From Thermococcus sp. Bubb.Bath (GTDB lineage: Archaea > Methanobacteriota_B > Thermococci > Thermococcales > Thermococcaceae), in the NCBI RefSeq assembly GCF_012027595.1, contig NZ_SNUR01000004.1, positions 62,001 through 126,000 on the forward strand: a stretch of 64,000 bases of DNA, written 5' to 3'. Shown in pieces: positions 34,375 to 42,331 of this stretch (its first letter is position 1; every line of letters begins with the position of its first letter). The notes beneath the pieces are model-generated. The model had not been told where the DNA came from. It did no database searches and saw only the letters and a program-made list of their open reading frames with translations. Both the position numbers and the translations under genes were made by a program.

Positions 34375-36399
34375 TCACAGCACCGCCAGTATTCCCATTA
34401 TCGCCCCTACGACTATCAGTGCTATGACGACGAAAGTTCCGAGTTTTATCCCCGGAACGACGTCCTTGGCTATTCTAAGGAACCTGACGAGCGGTCTGAA
34501 TATCTCCTCGTCAATGTAGAGTATCTCGCGCTCCCTTAGGTCATCGAGGTGCTCGACCTTTGTGTACGGCGTATCAACGATCTTGGTGAAGTAGCTGCCC
34601 ATCCAGAGGTATGCCCTGACGATATAGTGTATTATCCCTGCTCCAACCGCATAGAACCAGTCGCTGAAACGGTAGAACGACCCTATCTTCTCCTCGTACT
34701 TGATGTAGATACCCTCTGCGTTCACCCGGTACTCATCCTCGTCAATCTGTGTCGAACCGCAGTCCCAAGGTTTGGCTTCCTTGCCGTACTCTGGCTTGAA
34801 TGCGAGGTAGAACCCAAAGGCGAGAACCCCAGCAACTATCACGAAGAGTACTGGGCTGAAGAGCACCGAGCCAAAGCCTATCTTGTAAAGGTTCGAAGTC
34901 ACGGTAGCTGTTGTTCCTCCATTTGCCGCGGAGAGTCCTTTGTTTAGGAAACCCACGACGAATCCGGGGAAGATACCGATGAATAGTGTCAAACCCGCGA
35001 GTATCCATTCACCTAGTTGCATGACTGAGGGGACTTCTTTGACTTCTTTGTATCTCTCCATCTCACCGCCAAACTGTGCTCCGTAGAACTTAACAAAGGA
35101 AGCAAGTGTTGCGGCGCTTATCAAGGCAGCTAGGACAGCTCCAAGGGACAGGACAAAGTTTCCGGACTGATAGCCGGCAACGTAGATGAGCCACTTGCTT
35201 ATGAAGCCGTTGAACGGGGGAATACCCGCTATTGCCATTGAAGAGAACAGCGTCGCGAGTGCCGTTACCTTCATCCTTGAACCAAGCCCTCCCAGCTCGT
35301 TTAGCTCAACTGTGCCCGTAGCATATTCGACAGCCCCTGCCTCAAGGAATAGGGAACCCTTGAATATTGCATGGTTAATGGCGTGGAAGAGGCCAGCGAA
35401 CATTCCAAGGGCACCAATCGCCCCCAATGCCCCCCCTTTGGGGATTAACACCATTCCGATGCCTATGCCCAACCATATGTACCCCATCTGACCAACGCTA
35501 TGGTAAGCCAAAAGCCTCTTGGCATTGGTCTCGCGGAGGGCGTAGAGTGTCCCGACCGTGAGGGTCACCGCACCGAGTACAGCCACGAGATAGCCGAGTC
35601 CCACGCTCTGGCCTACCATTTGCCAGTCAAATCTTAAGAGGCCGTAGACGGCGGTCTTTATCATTATACCACTGAGGAGCGCTGAAACGTTGCTTGGCGC
35701 TGCTGGGTGGGCATCGGGTAGCCAGAAGTGGAGCGGAACTACACCCGCTTTTGAGATGAAGACGCTTAGTGTTAGGGCATAGAACAGGAACTTCGTACTG
35801 GATGATGCGGTCAGCAGGGCGTTGTGTATCGCGGGGTAGCTCAGGTTATGAACACTGCCGGTCAGGACTGAGGCGAGGCCCAGTAGCAGGAACAGGGGTA
35901 TTGTATCCGCAAAGTGCATCGTCAGGTAGTACTTGAGGCTTGCATCTAAGTCCTTTCTCTCCTCCTTCCAGAAGATCAGGATGAACGAGCTGAGTGTCAT
36001 GAGTTCCCAGGATACAACGAAGTACTCGAGGTTGCTGACGGTTACCACGAGGGCCATTGATGCTATGAACGTGTTATAGGCTACGGCATAGACCCATCCC
36101 TTGCCCTTCTTCTCGTGGTGATCCATGTACGAAATTGAGTATATTGCCGACGCTAAGCTCACTATGCCCACTATGAAGAGGAACACCGCCGAGAGTCCAT
36201 CCACGTGCACTGGGATTCCGAGCACCGTTCCCTTCCATGGGCCTGACGTGTAAACTTGGTAAACTTCTCCGAGCAGGAGTAGTGCGCCTATTGCGGCCAT
36301 GAAACTGGAGGCCTTAGTTGAGGCCTTGTAGTCTATGACAAGGCCAACTAGGCCACCTATGATAAAAGCCCAGAGAGCATATTCCAGTAGTGGCAGCAT
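34375..36399 (-). CDS. Antiporter-like membrane subunit, HycC/HyfB (NuoL-type)
   Basis: A 674-residue proton/sodium-translocating subunit with about 15-16 helices. The Mrp-antiporter core holds the key charged residues: Glu in VVSWELMTLSSFILI, Lys in VFISKAGVVPLHFWLPDAH and HSVGQMGYIWLGIG, and His/Lys in FHAINHAIFKGSLFL. The long C-terminal part after residue 500 includes WDCGSTQ and a final helix, as in HyfB/HycC. Two such antiporter-like subunits are encoded here, so the complex can pump at two sites. Confidence 0.92.
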   Translation of the reverse strand: MLPLLEYALWAFIIGGLVGLVIDYKASTKASSFMAAIGALLLLGEVYQVYTSGPWKGTVLGIPVHVDGLSAVFLFIVGIVSLASAIYSISYMDHHEKKGKGWVYAVAYNTFIASMALVVTVSNLEYFVVSWELMTLSSFILIFWKEERKDLDASLKYYLTMHFADTIPLFLLLGLASVLTGSVHNLSYPAIHNALLTASSSTKFLFYALTLSVFISKAGVVPLHFWLPDAHPAAPSNVSALLSGIMIKTAVYGLLRFDWQMVGQSVGLGYLVAVLGAVTLTVGTLYALRETNAKRLLAYHSVGQMGYIWLGIGIGMVLIPKGGALGAIGALGMFAGLFHAINHAIFKGSLFLEAGAVEYATGTVELNELGGLGSRMKVTALATLFSSMAIAGIPPFNGFISKWLIYVAGYQSGNFVLSLGAVLAALISAATLASFVKFYGAQFGGEMERYKEVKEVPSVMQLGEWILAGLTLFIGIFPGFVVGFLNKGLSAANGGTTATVTSNLYKIGFGSVLFSPVLFVIVAGVLAFGFYLAFKPEYGKEAKPWDCGSTQIDEDEYRVNAEGIYIKYEEKIGSFYRFSDWFYAVGAGIIHYIVRAYLWMGSYFTKIVDTPYTKVEHLDDLREREILYIDEEIFRPLVRFLRIAKDVVPGIKLGTFVVIALIVVGAIMGILAVL

Positions 36400-36410
36400 C
36401 TTCCATCACC

Positions 36411-37823
36411 TCACAGGAACCCTATCTTCTGCACGATATCCAGAGTAACCCATGGCGCCACGATTCCTATTAGTATTAGAACCACCATGACTGCGACCAT
36501 GAGTGCTGGCTCCTTCTCCGCTTCACCGTTGGGTTCTCCGAAGAAGCTCTCCCTAAACCATAGCAGAACAATTACAAGGAGTATTGCTGCATCGAGCAGG
36601 ACCACCCCAGGGAAGAGCCAGGAGGCTATTCCCTTTGCGTGTCTTGTGACCATGACTGTGAACGCCTTGCTGAAGAACAGGCCAAGCGGCAGTACTCCGG
36701 TCATTCCGAGGAAGCTCAGGAACCAGGCGATACTCGTCCAGGGGACTGTCTTTCTCATTCCCTTTACGAGCTTCATGTCGGTTGTCCCAAGGGAGTAGGC
36801 AAGGCCGCCGACGGAAGCAAATCCCAGGGCCTTGACCACTGCGTGGTTTACAACCTGGTAGAGTGCTATCTGGAGGCCGACGGTGTGTCCAAGGAGGGCG
36901 TAGGCGAGGGTTATGTATGAAACCCCAATCTGAGCTATCGTGGAGTAGGCCAAGAGCTTCTTGGCATCGCGCTGGAGTGGGTAGTATATCATCATCAGGA
37001 GTATTAGTGCAACTGTTAGGCTGCCCAACACCCAAAAGGTTGAGTCGTCAGGCTTCATGTACTGTATTACCCTGAAGAGCATGAAACTTCCGAGCGGGAC
37101 TATTGAGGCAGAGTGGATGTAGGCACTCGCTGGAACCGGTGAGGCAGTTGAATCTGGAAGCCAAGAGTAGAAGAGCAGCTGGGAGCTCATGGCGAAGGAC
37201 GCGAACATGACGAGTAGTAGGGCGGTGTTGTTCGCGGTCATCTTGTCAAGCTCCTGGCCGCCGCCGAGGACTGCAACGGCCCCGAGGATGAGGAGGACAC
37301 CGAGGTTCAGAACGAGGAAGGCCTTGAGGGCGTCTTCCTTGGCGTTTTCATAGAAGTTCACGAGGTAGAGCATGACTATTGCCATTATCTCAAGAGCTAT
37401 TGCGAACTGGACGAGGTTCGTGGAGTAGATAAACACCATAGTTGCACCGGTCAGGAGGCCGAGGAGCCCGTAGAACCTGCCCTTTCCGGGACCCATTGGG
37501 AAGGTTCTGTTGCTCTGGCTGAAGTACTGGGCCGAATAAACCGCTAGGAGGAACGCAATGAGAATCGAGAAGAGCCCCATTAGGACTGAGGCAACGTCGG
37601 CCGTTACGCCAAAGACCTCGCCGAGGTTTCCGGCTGAGACGTAAGCTGTATGGTAAACCTTGCTCGTATCACCAGTAAAGAACTCGTAGGCGCCGGCCGC
37701 GTTTATTAGGAATGAGAGTCCGAGAACGGTTGAAGCAAATGTATCTGCTGACTTCCCCTCTGTCTTCCAGGCAAGCACGAGGATGAAGGGCAGGAGCGCC
37801 GATGCCAGGAACAGTTCTATCAC
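36411..37823 (-). CDS. Antiporter-like membrane subunit, NuoN/HyfF-like
   Basis: A 470-residue membrane protein with about 14 helices, the second antiporter-like subunit of this hydrogenase. Signature segments are IALEIMAIVMLYLVNF (Glu), WLPDSTASPVPASAYIHSAS, STIAQIGVSYITLAYAL and YQVVNHAVVKALGFASVG (His, Lys). GTG start at 37823 with GATGGAAG upstream. A GTTn3AAC half-site lies in the 52-base gap to the ferredoxin gene, but the third SurR element is not correctly spaced. Confidence 0.9.
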   Translation of the reverse strand: MIELFLASALLPFILVLAWKTEGKSADTFASTVLGLSFLINAAGAYEFFTGDTSKVYHTAYVSAGNLGEVFGVTADVASVLMGLFSILIAFLLAVYSAQYFSQSNRTFPMGPGKGRFYGLLGLLTGATMVFIYSTNLVQFAIALEIMAIVMLYLVNFYENAKEDALKAFLVLNLGVLLILGAVAVLGGGQELDKMTANNTALLLVMFASFAMSSQLLFYSWLPDSTASPVPASAYIHSASIVPLGSFMLFRVIQYMKPDDSTFWVLGSLTVALILLMMIYYPLQRDAKKLLAYSTIAQIGVSYITLAYALLGHTVGLQIALYQVVNHAVVKALGFASVGGLAYSLGTTDMKLVKGMRKTVPWTSIAWFLSFLGMTGVLPLGLFFSKAFTVMVTRHAKGIASWLFPGVVLLDAAILLVIVLLWFRESFFGEPNGEAEKEPALMVAVMVVLILIGIVAPWVTLDIVQKIGFL

Positions 37824-37875
37824 CTTCCATCACCCCTTGTTTTCAACCTTTTTGGTTTTCCTGCAAAAATAATGG

Positions 37876-38373
37876 TCAGAGGAGAAGGGCCTCCTCGCCC
37901 TCCCCTTTCTCGGCTGCTGCCTTGAGGTTGGCGACGACCTTTCCTTCCCTCTCCCAGAGTATCTCGTCTATCTCACCGAACTTGAGGGCCTCAGTTGGGC
38001 AGGCTGCAACGCACGCTGGAAGGAGTCCCTCTGCCCTCCTGTCGGCACAGAGGTCGCACTTGTCCATGATCTTGTTCTCCTCGTCGAGCTTCGGAATGCC
38101 GAACGGACAGGCAACGGCACACATGAGACAGCCGATACACTTGAGCGGGTCAAAAGCAACCGCACCGTCCTCATCCCTGAAGAGCGCTCCCGTTGGACAG
38201 ACGTTCAGACAGGGGGCCTTCTCACAGTGGCGGCAGTTGAAGGGAACTGTGAAGAGGTCCGGGAACTCAAAGACCTTTATCCTGGCCTCACCGTGGGTCA
38301 TTTCACAGGCCACTTCACAGGCCTTACAGCCAATGCAGCGGTTATAATCTAGGAAGATCTTCTTATGGGCCAT
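37876..38373 (-). CDS. Formate hydrogenlyase ferredoxin-like subunit, HycB/FdhB-type
   Basis: A 165-residue protein binding four [4Fe-4S] clusters: CIGCKACEVAC, CRHCEKAPCLNVC, CIGCLMCAVAC and CDLCADRR ... CVAACPTEAL. It carries electrons from FdhA to the hydrogenase. ATG 38373 follows GAGGTGGTTAGA. It begins 11 bases after fdhA, so the two are one unit. Confidence 0.93.
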   Translation of the reverse strand: MAHKKIFLDYNRCIGCKACEVACEMTHGEARIKVFEFPDLFTVPFNCRHCEKAPCLNVCPTGALFRDEDGAVAFDPLKCIGCLMCAVACPFGIPKLDEENKIMDKCDLCADRRAEGLLPACVAACPTEALKFGEIDEILWEREGKVVANLKAAAEKGEGEEALLL

Positions 38374-38383
38374 TCTAACCACC

Positions 38384-40444
38384 TCACTCCTCCACCTTCT
38401 TCACCCTGGCCGCAACTGCCTTCAGCTCGGCCATCTTCGTCATCGGGTGTATCTCGTCCAGCGTGAGGAAGTTAGCCTGCCAGTGCCACGGAAGTGCTAT
38501 CACGCCTTCCCTGACTTGCTCAGTGACCTCCGCCCTCACTAGAATGCTTCCGCGCCTGGTCTCGACTTTGACGAGATCGCCCGTCTTGATTCCAAGCTCT
38601 CTAGCGTCCTTCTGGTTTATCATGACGAACTCTTCCGGCCAGCGCTTCTGGAGGCTCGGGCTCTCCTCGCTCATGCTTAGGGTGTGCCAGTGGCCGACGA
38701 GCCTGAAGTTGGTGAGCCAGAACGGGTACTCCTCGTCGGGCATCTCAGGTGGCTCCATCCACTCGACGGGCTGGAGCTGAGCCTTTCCGTCTGGCGTCTT
38801 AAAGCCGCTCTTGAAGAGTATCTTAGTCCCCTCTCCTGGTTCAGTGCACGGGAAGAAGCATCCTTCTGGGTGCTCGGCGAGGTACTCAGGAGTTGCGCCC
38901 TTGAAGACCGGTATGACGCTGTTTATTTCCCTCAGGATCTCATCCGGGTGGGAGTACTTGAAGTACTCGCCGAGGCCGAGTTCCTTGGCGAGCTCAACTA
39001 TGATGAGCCAGTCAGGCTTGGCCTCCCCAGGTGCTTCGGCGGCTTTGTAAGTCCTCTGTACCCTCCTCTCGGCGGAGATGGCCGTTCCGGTCTTCTCGAA
39101 CCACGCTGCGGCTGGAAGGACTATGTCGGCATACTTGATAGTATCTGTGGGGAAGATGTCCTGGACAACGAGGAAGTCGAGCTTTTTCAGCTGCTCTCTA
39201 ACCCAGGCGCTGTTTGGAGCCGACTTGGCGATGTTTCCTCCTGCGATGTACATCATGCGTATCTTCTTACCCATCTCACGGATCATGTTGGTGAGGTCGA
39301 GGCCGACCCAGTCGGGTGTCTTAAAGCCCCAGAGCCTTTCGAGTTCAGCCCTGGCGGCCGCGTCGGTAACGGGCCTCCCAGTCGGGAGATTGTTGGGTGC
39401 AATGCCGGTCATAGAGGCACAGAACCCACACTGTGCTCCGGGGAAGACGCCGCTCCAGACACCGTCCTTACCGATGTTCCCGGTTATCGCGATGAGGTCG
39501 GCTATCGCAAGTGCAGTGTTGAACCCGTTAACGTGCTGGTTCATTCCCTCGTTCACGAGGAAAGCAGCCCTCTTGGTTGCTATCATCTTGGCGGCCTTCC
39601 TTATGTCCTCGGCCGGGACGCCGCTTATCTTCTCGGCCCATTCTGGAGTGTAGTCCTTCACAGCTTCCTTGAGCTTCTCAAAGCCAGCGGTCCTCTCCTG
39701 GACAAACTCACTGTCATAGAGCTCCTCGGTTATGACGACGTTGAGCATAGCGAGGGCAACTGCGAGGTCAGTTCCAGGGTAGGGCTTGAGGTGGAGTGAG
39801 GCGTACTTGTGACCCCTGGTTGAGCGCGGGTCAACCACTATCATTTCAGCACCGTTGTCAAGGATGGCCTTCTCAACGTACTGTCCGAAGAATACTGGGG
39901 CGGTCTCGGCCGGGTTGTGGCCCCAGACCACTATCAGCTCGGCCCTGGAAACGTCCTCGAATGGGTTGGTAGCAGCACCACTTCCAAAGACCTTCGTCCT
40001 GGCGGGGCTGTTCGAGTACTGACAGTACCTTCCGGGGAAGTCGAGGTTGTTGGTTCCAATTGCCTTTGAGAACTTGTGAACGAGGTAGTTCTCCTCAAGG
40101 GTTATCTTCTCGCTCCCGAGGAAGGCTATCGCCTCCGGTCCATAGGTATCTTTTATCTCCCTGATCTTCTCTGCAATTATTCTGTAGGCTTCCTCCCAGC
40201 TTATCTCCTCGAACTCTCCTTCACCCTTCTCCCCAACGCGTCTGAGCGGCTTCTTGAGTCTCTTCGGGCTGTTGATGAACTGGTATGAGGCAACTCCCTT
40301 CGGACAGAGCTTTCCTCTGTTTGGGATCGTTGGGTGGTCGTAGTCGAACTCAATCCTCCTGATGTAGCCGTTCACGCTGACCGCGTAGAACCTGCACCCC
40401 ACTGAACACCACGGGCACACAACAGGCACTAACTTCTCTGCCAT
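38384..40444 (-). CDS. fdhA: Formate dehydrogenase catalytic subunit (cysteine form)
   Basis: Oxidises formate to CO2 with a Mo/W-bis-MGD cofactor. 686 residues. The N-terminal [4Fe-4S] site is Cys10, 13, 17 and 47 (VVCPWCSVGC ... GKLCPKG). The metal ligand is Cys141 in PGRYCQYSNSP; it is encoded by a cysteine codon, so no selenocysteine is used. Later motifs: VVWGHNPAETAP, NEGMNQHVNG and the C-terminal MGD-binding domain. ATG 40444 follows GGTGGTGATAGCT. First gene of the FHL operon, under a TetR-type operator. With the downstream subunits it should make H2 and CO2 from formate, conserving energy as an ion gradient. Confidence 0.95.
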   Translation of the reverse strand: MAEKLVPVVCPWCSVGCRFYAVSVNGYIRRIEFDYDHPTIPNRGKLCPKGVASYQFINSPKRLKKPLRRVGEKGEGEFEEISWEEAYRIIAEKIREIKDTYGPEAIAFLGSEKITLEENYLVHKFSKAIGTNNLDFPGRYCQYSNSPARTKVFGSGAATNPFEDVSRAELIVVWGHNPAETAPVFFGQYVEKAILDNGAEMIVVDPRSTRGHKYASLHLKPYPGTDLAVALAMLNVVITEELYDSEFVQERTAGFEKLKEAVKDYTPEWAEKISGVPAEDIRKAAKMIATKRAAFLVNEGMNQHVNGFNTALAIADLIAITGNIGKDGVWSGVFPGAQCGFCASMTGIAPNNLPTGRPVTDAAARAELERLWGFKTPDWVGLDLTNMIREMGKKIRMMYIAGGNIAKSAPNSAWVREQLKKLDFLVVQDIFPTDTIKYADIVLPAAAWFEKTGTAISAERRVQRTYKAAEAPGEAKPDWLIIVELAKELGLGEYFKYSHPDEILREINSVIPVFKGATPEYLAEHPEGCFFPCTEPGEGTKILFKSGFKTPDGKAQLQPVEWMEPPEMPDEEYPFWLTNFRLVGHWHTLSMSEESPSLQKRWPEEFVMINQKDARELGIKTGDLVKVETRRGSILVRAEVTEQVREGVIALPWHWQANFLTLDEIHPMTKMAELKAVAARVKKVEE

Positions 40445-40462
40445 AGCTATCACCACCATTAT

Positions 40463-40478
40463 ATGACTGACCAGTCAT
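40463..40478. promoter_or_regulatory. TetR-type operator at the fdhA promoter
   Basis: ATGACTGACCAGTCAT has perfect 7-base arms around AC. It lies 18 bases upstream of the fdhA ATG, about 25 bases downstream of the TATA element (CTATTTAAGG on the - strand, near 40500), so it covers the expected transcription start. Related sites precede the tetR gene and the DUF302 gene, which points to the TetR protein at 40576 as its ligand. Confidence 0.7.
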
Positions 40479-40575
40479 TTGGATTGCGCATTAGAACCTT
40501 AAATAGTTTTCTGAAATCGACGGCGAACTTGGTAAACAGAAAGGCTAACCTATTCCAAAGTGTCAACAACTTAAA

Positions 40576-41169
40576 TTAAACACTAACGGAGAGCCTCAGG
40601 TGATTGAGAACTGCCTCAACAACTTTCCTAAGGTAATGACCCTCTGAGACCTTCAAATACTCCCTAGCATAGAGATAGTGCATTAGAGAACCGAGAAACA
40701 TCTGAAATGCTATTAGTGCATCCTCGTAGCCTACTTTAACATAAGCAGTTATTCTTCTTGCCCCTTCCCTCAAAAGCTCGGAGCAGGACTGTTTGTAGAT
40801 CTCGTTGATGGAATTATAGTGGGTTCTTATGGAGAGCATGTGGAAAAGAATCTCGGCTCGATACTCCTCTGAATAGAACTCAAGAAACTCCCTTCCAAGC
40901 TGGAGGAGATAGTCACCGAGCGTGGGATAAGAAACAGTTATGTACGGGTCGTTGAGGGAGGGCATGGCCATGATGGGCATTACCCCGAAGGCAAGCTCCT
41001 TTATCAGGTCGTCCTTGCTCCTGAAGTAGAGGTAGAACGTCCCCTTGGCAACGCCTGCCCTGGCCACTATCTCGTCCACCGTCGTCCTGTCGAAGCCCTT
41101 TTCTGCAAACAGCTCCATCGCCGTGGAGACTATCTTTTCCCTCGTCTTTCCCGGAGACTTTGTGGCCAC
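40576..41169 (-). CDS. TetR-family transcriptional regulator
   Basis: A 197-residue repressor. The N-terminal HTH is TREKIVSTAMELFAEKGFDR, TTVDEIVARAGVAKGTFYLY, FRSKDDLIKE; the rest is the helical ligand-binding and dimerisation domain. I prefer GTG 41169 because AGAGGTG is correctly spaced before it; GTG 41178 is possible. It lies just upstream of fdhA on the same strand, and both have related palindromes at their promoters, so it very likely controls the FHL operon and itself. The effector is unknown; formate or a CoA/lipid ligand are possibilities. Confidence 0.9.
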   Translation of the reverse strand: MATKSPGKTREKIVSTAMELFAEKGFDRTTVDEIVARAGVAKGTFYLYFRSKDDLIKELAFGVMPIMAMPSLNDPYITVSYPTLGDYLLQLGREFLEFYSEEYRAEILFHMLSIRTHYNSINEIYKQSCSELLREGARRITAYVKVGYEDALIAFQMFLGSLMHYLYAREYLKVSEGHYLRKVVEAVLNHLRLSVSV

Positions 41170-41180
41170 TGCCCGCACCT

Positions 41181-41196
41181 CTGACTATCCGGTCAT
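41181..41196. promoter_or_regulatory. TetR-type operator at the tetR promoter
   Basis: CTGACTATCCGGTCAT shares TGACT--CC-GTCAT with the perfect palindrome upstream of fdhA. It lies between the tetR TATA (AGTTTAAATG) and its start codon, as expected for autorepression. Weaker symmetry than the fdhA site. Confidence 0.5.
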
Positions 41197-41357
41197 ACTG
41201 AACATTTGTGTGTACCCTAACATTTAAACTTTTTGTTGGGAGGATAGAATCAAAATTGCAGTTTGAAAACTATGAGAAAAGGGGCAAGAAAGTTCAAGAT
41301 AGAGTTTGATTAGAGAGTAGCTGACATTATATCCCCTCATCTATCTCTGTCACTTCT

Positions 41358-41705
41358 TTAAGCAGTTCCCCCAAGCTCCCCAGAGATCATCTGGGCAAAG
41401 AGTCCCATGTTCATCCCGAAGACGTATATACCATCGGGCATCTCAATGATTGAGAACTTACAAGGCATCATCGCTGAAATCCAGCGGTTTTCGGGTTTGC
41501 TTACTGCTTTTGTCGCGAAATCCTTGTTACAGACTTCAAGGACTGCGAATTTTACTCCAACTTTTTCGATATAGTTGTATTCTCCGACCACGGTCCAGTT
41601 TAGCTCTTCTGTCTTCCTCTTTAGCCTCTCAATTGTCTCCTTGAAGGGGTACTTGCTCGTAACCCCTCTTACCATCTGCTTCATCATGTCCTCCATGGAC
41701 CCCAT
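41358..41705 (-). CDS. DUF302-family protein
   Basis: A 115-residue DUF302 protein (KYPFKETIERLKRKTEELNW, TVVGEYNYIEKVGVKFAVLE, ISAMMPCKFSIIEMPDGIYV). The family folds as a small alpha/beta domain; no enzyme activity is established, though members cluster with redox and sulfur genes. The ATG directly abuts a TetR-type operator, and the TATA element (TTATTTATATT on this strand) lies about 25 bases further, so its mRNA is leaderless and probably co-regulated with the FHL operon. A full SurR site lies just upstream of its TATA. Confidence 0.85.
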   Translation of the reverse strand: MGSMEDMMKQMVRGVTSKYPFKETIERLKRKTEELNWTVVGEYNYIEKVGVKFAVLEVCNKDFATKAVSKPENRWISAMMPCKFSIIEMPDGIYVFGMNMGLFAQMISGELGGTA

Positions 41706-41721
41706 CTGACTGACTGGTCAG
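41706..41721. promoter_or_regulatory. TetR-type operator at the DUF302 promoter
   Basis: CTGACTGACTGGTCAG contains TGACTGGTCAG, an 11-base exact match to one strand of the fdhA palindrome. It sits directly before the DUF302 ATG, at the predicted transcription start. It suggests that the TetR regulator also controls this gene. Confidence 0.55.
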
Positions 41722-41747
41722 GGAAAGGAATATAAATAATTTTCTTC

Positions 41748-41764
41748 AACCATTGGTTGATAAC
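41748..41764. promoter_or_regulatory. SurR consensus site at the hypC-like/DUF302 divergent promoter
   Basis: AACCATTGGTTGATAAC is the reverse complement of GTTn3AACn5GTT, the full SurR consensus. It lies upstream of the shared TATA region for the leftward DUF302 gene and overlaps the start region of the rightward hypC-like gene (ATG 41766). SurR is a redox-switch regulator that activates H2 genes and represses S0 genes depending on position. Confidence 0.65.
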
Positions 41765-41765
41765 C

Positions 41766-42020
41766 ATGGCCCTGATGCTGGCTGGAAGGGTTGTTGAGAT
41801 AAGAAACGGGAAAGCAATAGTGGACGTTGAAGGACAGCTGAAGGAGGCCAGCTTGGAGTTCATAAAAGACGTGAAGCCGGGGGATTACGTAAAGATGTAC
41901 TACGGCATAGTCCTCGAAAAGGTCAGCAAGGAAGAGGCTGAAGAGACGCTGGCGAGGTGTTCCTATCACCACTCGTCCAGCATTGAGCTTACTTTCACGG
42001 TTTCAAACTTTAAGTTTTAG
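41766..42020 (+). CDS. HypC-like protein lacking the essential N-terminal cysteine
   Basis: An 84-residue HypC/HupF-fold protein: MALMLAGRVVEIRNGKAIVD, then QLKEASLEFI, VKPGDYVKMYYGIVLEKVSK, which aligns along its length with the true HypC at 42065. Position 2 is Ala where HypC has the invariant Cys that carries the Fe(CN)2CO group, and the start MCLxxP-like motif is absent. It cannot act as a canonical HypC; a binding, inhibitory or alternative chaperone role is possible. A new C-terminus (RCSYHHSSSIELTFTVSNF) differs from HypC. Confidence 0.8.
   Translation: MALMLAGRVVEIRNGKAIVDVEGQLKEASLEFIKDVKPGDYVKMYYGIVLEKVSKEEAEETLARCSYHHSSSIELTFTVSNFKF
42000..42016. promoter_or_regulatory. SurR consensus site upstream of hypC
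   Basis: GTTTCAAACTTTAAGTT is a full GTTn3AACn5GTT match. It overlaps the end of the hypC-like gene and lies 49 bases upstream of the hypC ATG at 42065. Upstream placement is the activating configuration reported for SurR. Confidence 0.7.
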
Positions 42021-42064
42021 AAAGGCTGAATAAACTTCTTTCAAAGTTTTGGAAGGTGAGAAAG

Positions 42065-42331
42065 ATGTGTCTCGCAACCGTAGCGAAGGTGCTTGAAGTT
42101 GACCCCTCAAAAGGAACCGCCTGGGTTGACTTCGGCGGAGTTGAGAGGGAGGTGAGGATAGACCTGATGCCAGATGTGAAGCCCGGCGAATACGTGCTTG
42201 TTCATACGGGCTTCATAATAGAGAAAGTCGACGAAAAAACCGCCAGGGAAATCCTAAACGCGTGGGATGAGGTCTTCGAGGTAGAGCCCGACGCCATGGG
42301 CGGCTACTACTATCCGGGTGATCGAACATGA
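42065..42331 (+). CDS. hypC: Hydrogenase maturation chaperone HypC
   Basis: An 88-residue HypC. MCLATVAKVLEVDPSKGTAW has the invariant Cys2 that, with HypD, holds the Fe(CN)2CO unit before it enters the hydrogenase large subunit. VDFGGVEREVRIDLMPDVKP and the C-terminal helix follow. ATG 42065 follows GGAAGGTGAGAAAG. Coupled to hypD by a 4-base overlap; under an upstream SurR site. Confidence 0.94.
   Translation: MCLATVAKVLEVDPSKGTAWVDFGGVEREVRIDLMPDVKPGEYVLVHTGFIIEKVDEKTAREILNAWDEVFEVEPDAMGGYYYPGDRT

Noticed and set aside
37839-37855. Fifth SurR site inside the FHL operon
   Set aside because: GTTTTCAAC is present but the third GTT element is 7, not 5, bases away, and the site lies inside an operon.
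38684-39799. 371-codon open frame on the + strand
   Set aside because: It is antisense to fdhA, a fully supported gene with cluster and cofactor motifs.
38384-40444. Selenocysteine in formate dehydrogenase
   Set aside because: The metal-ligand position (residue 141) is a normal cysteine codon, and there is no in-frame TGA.
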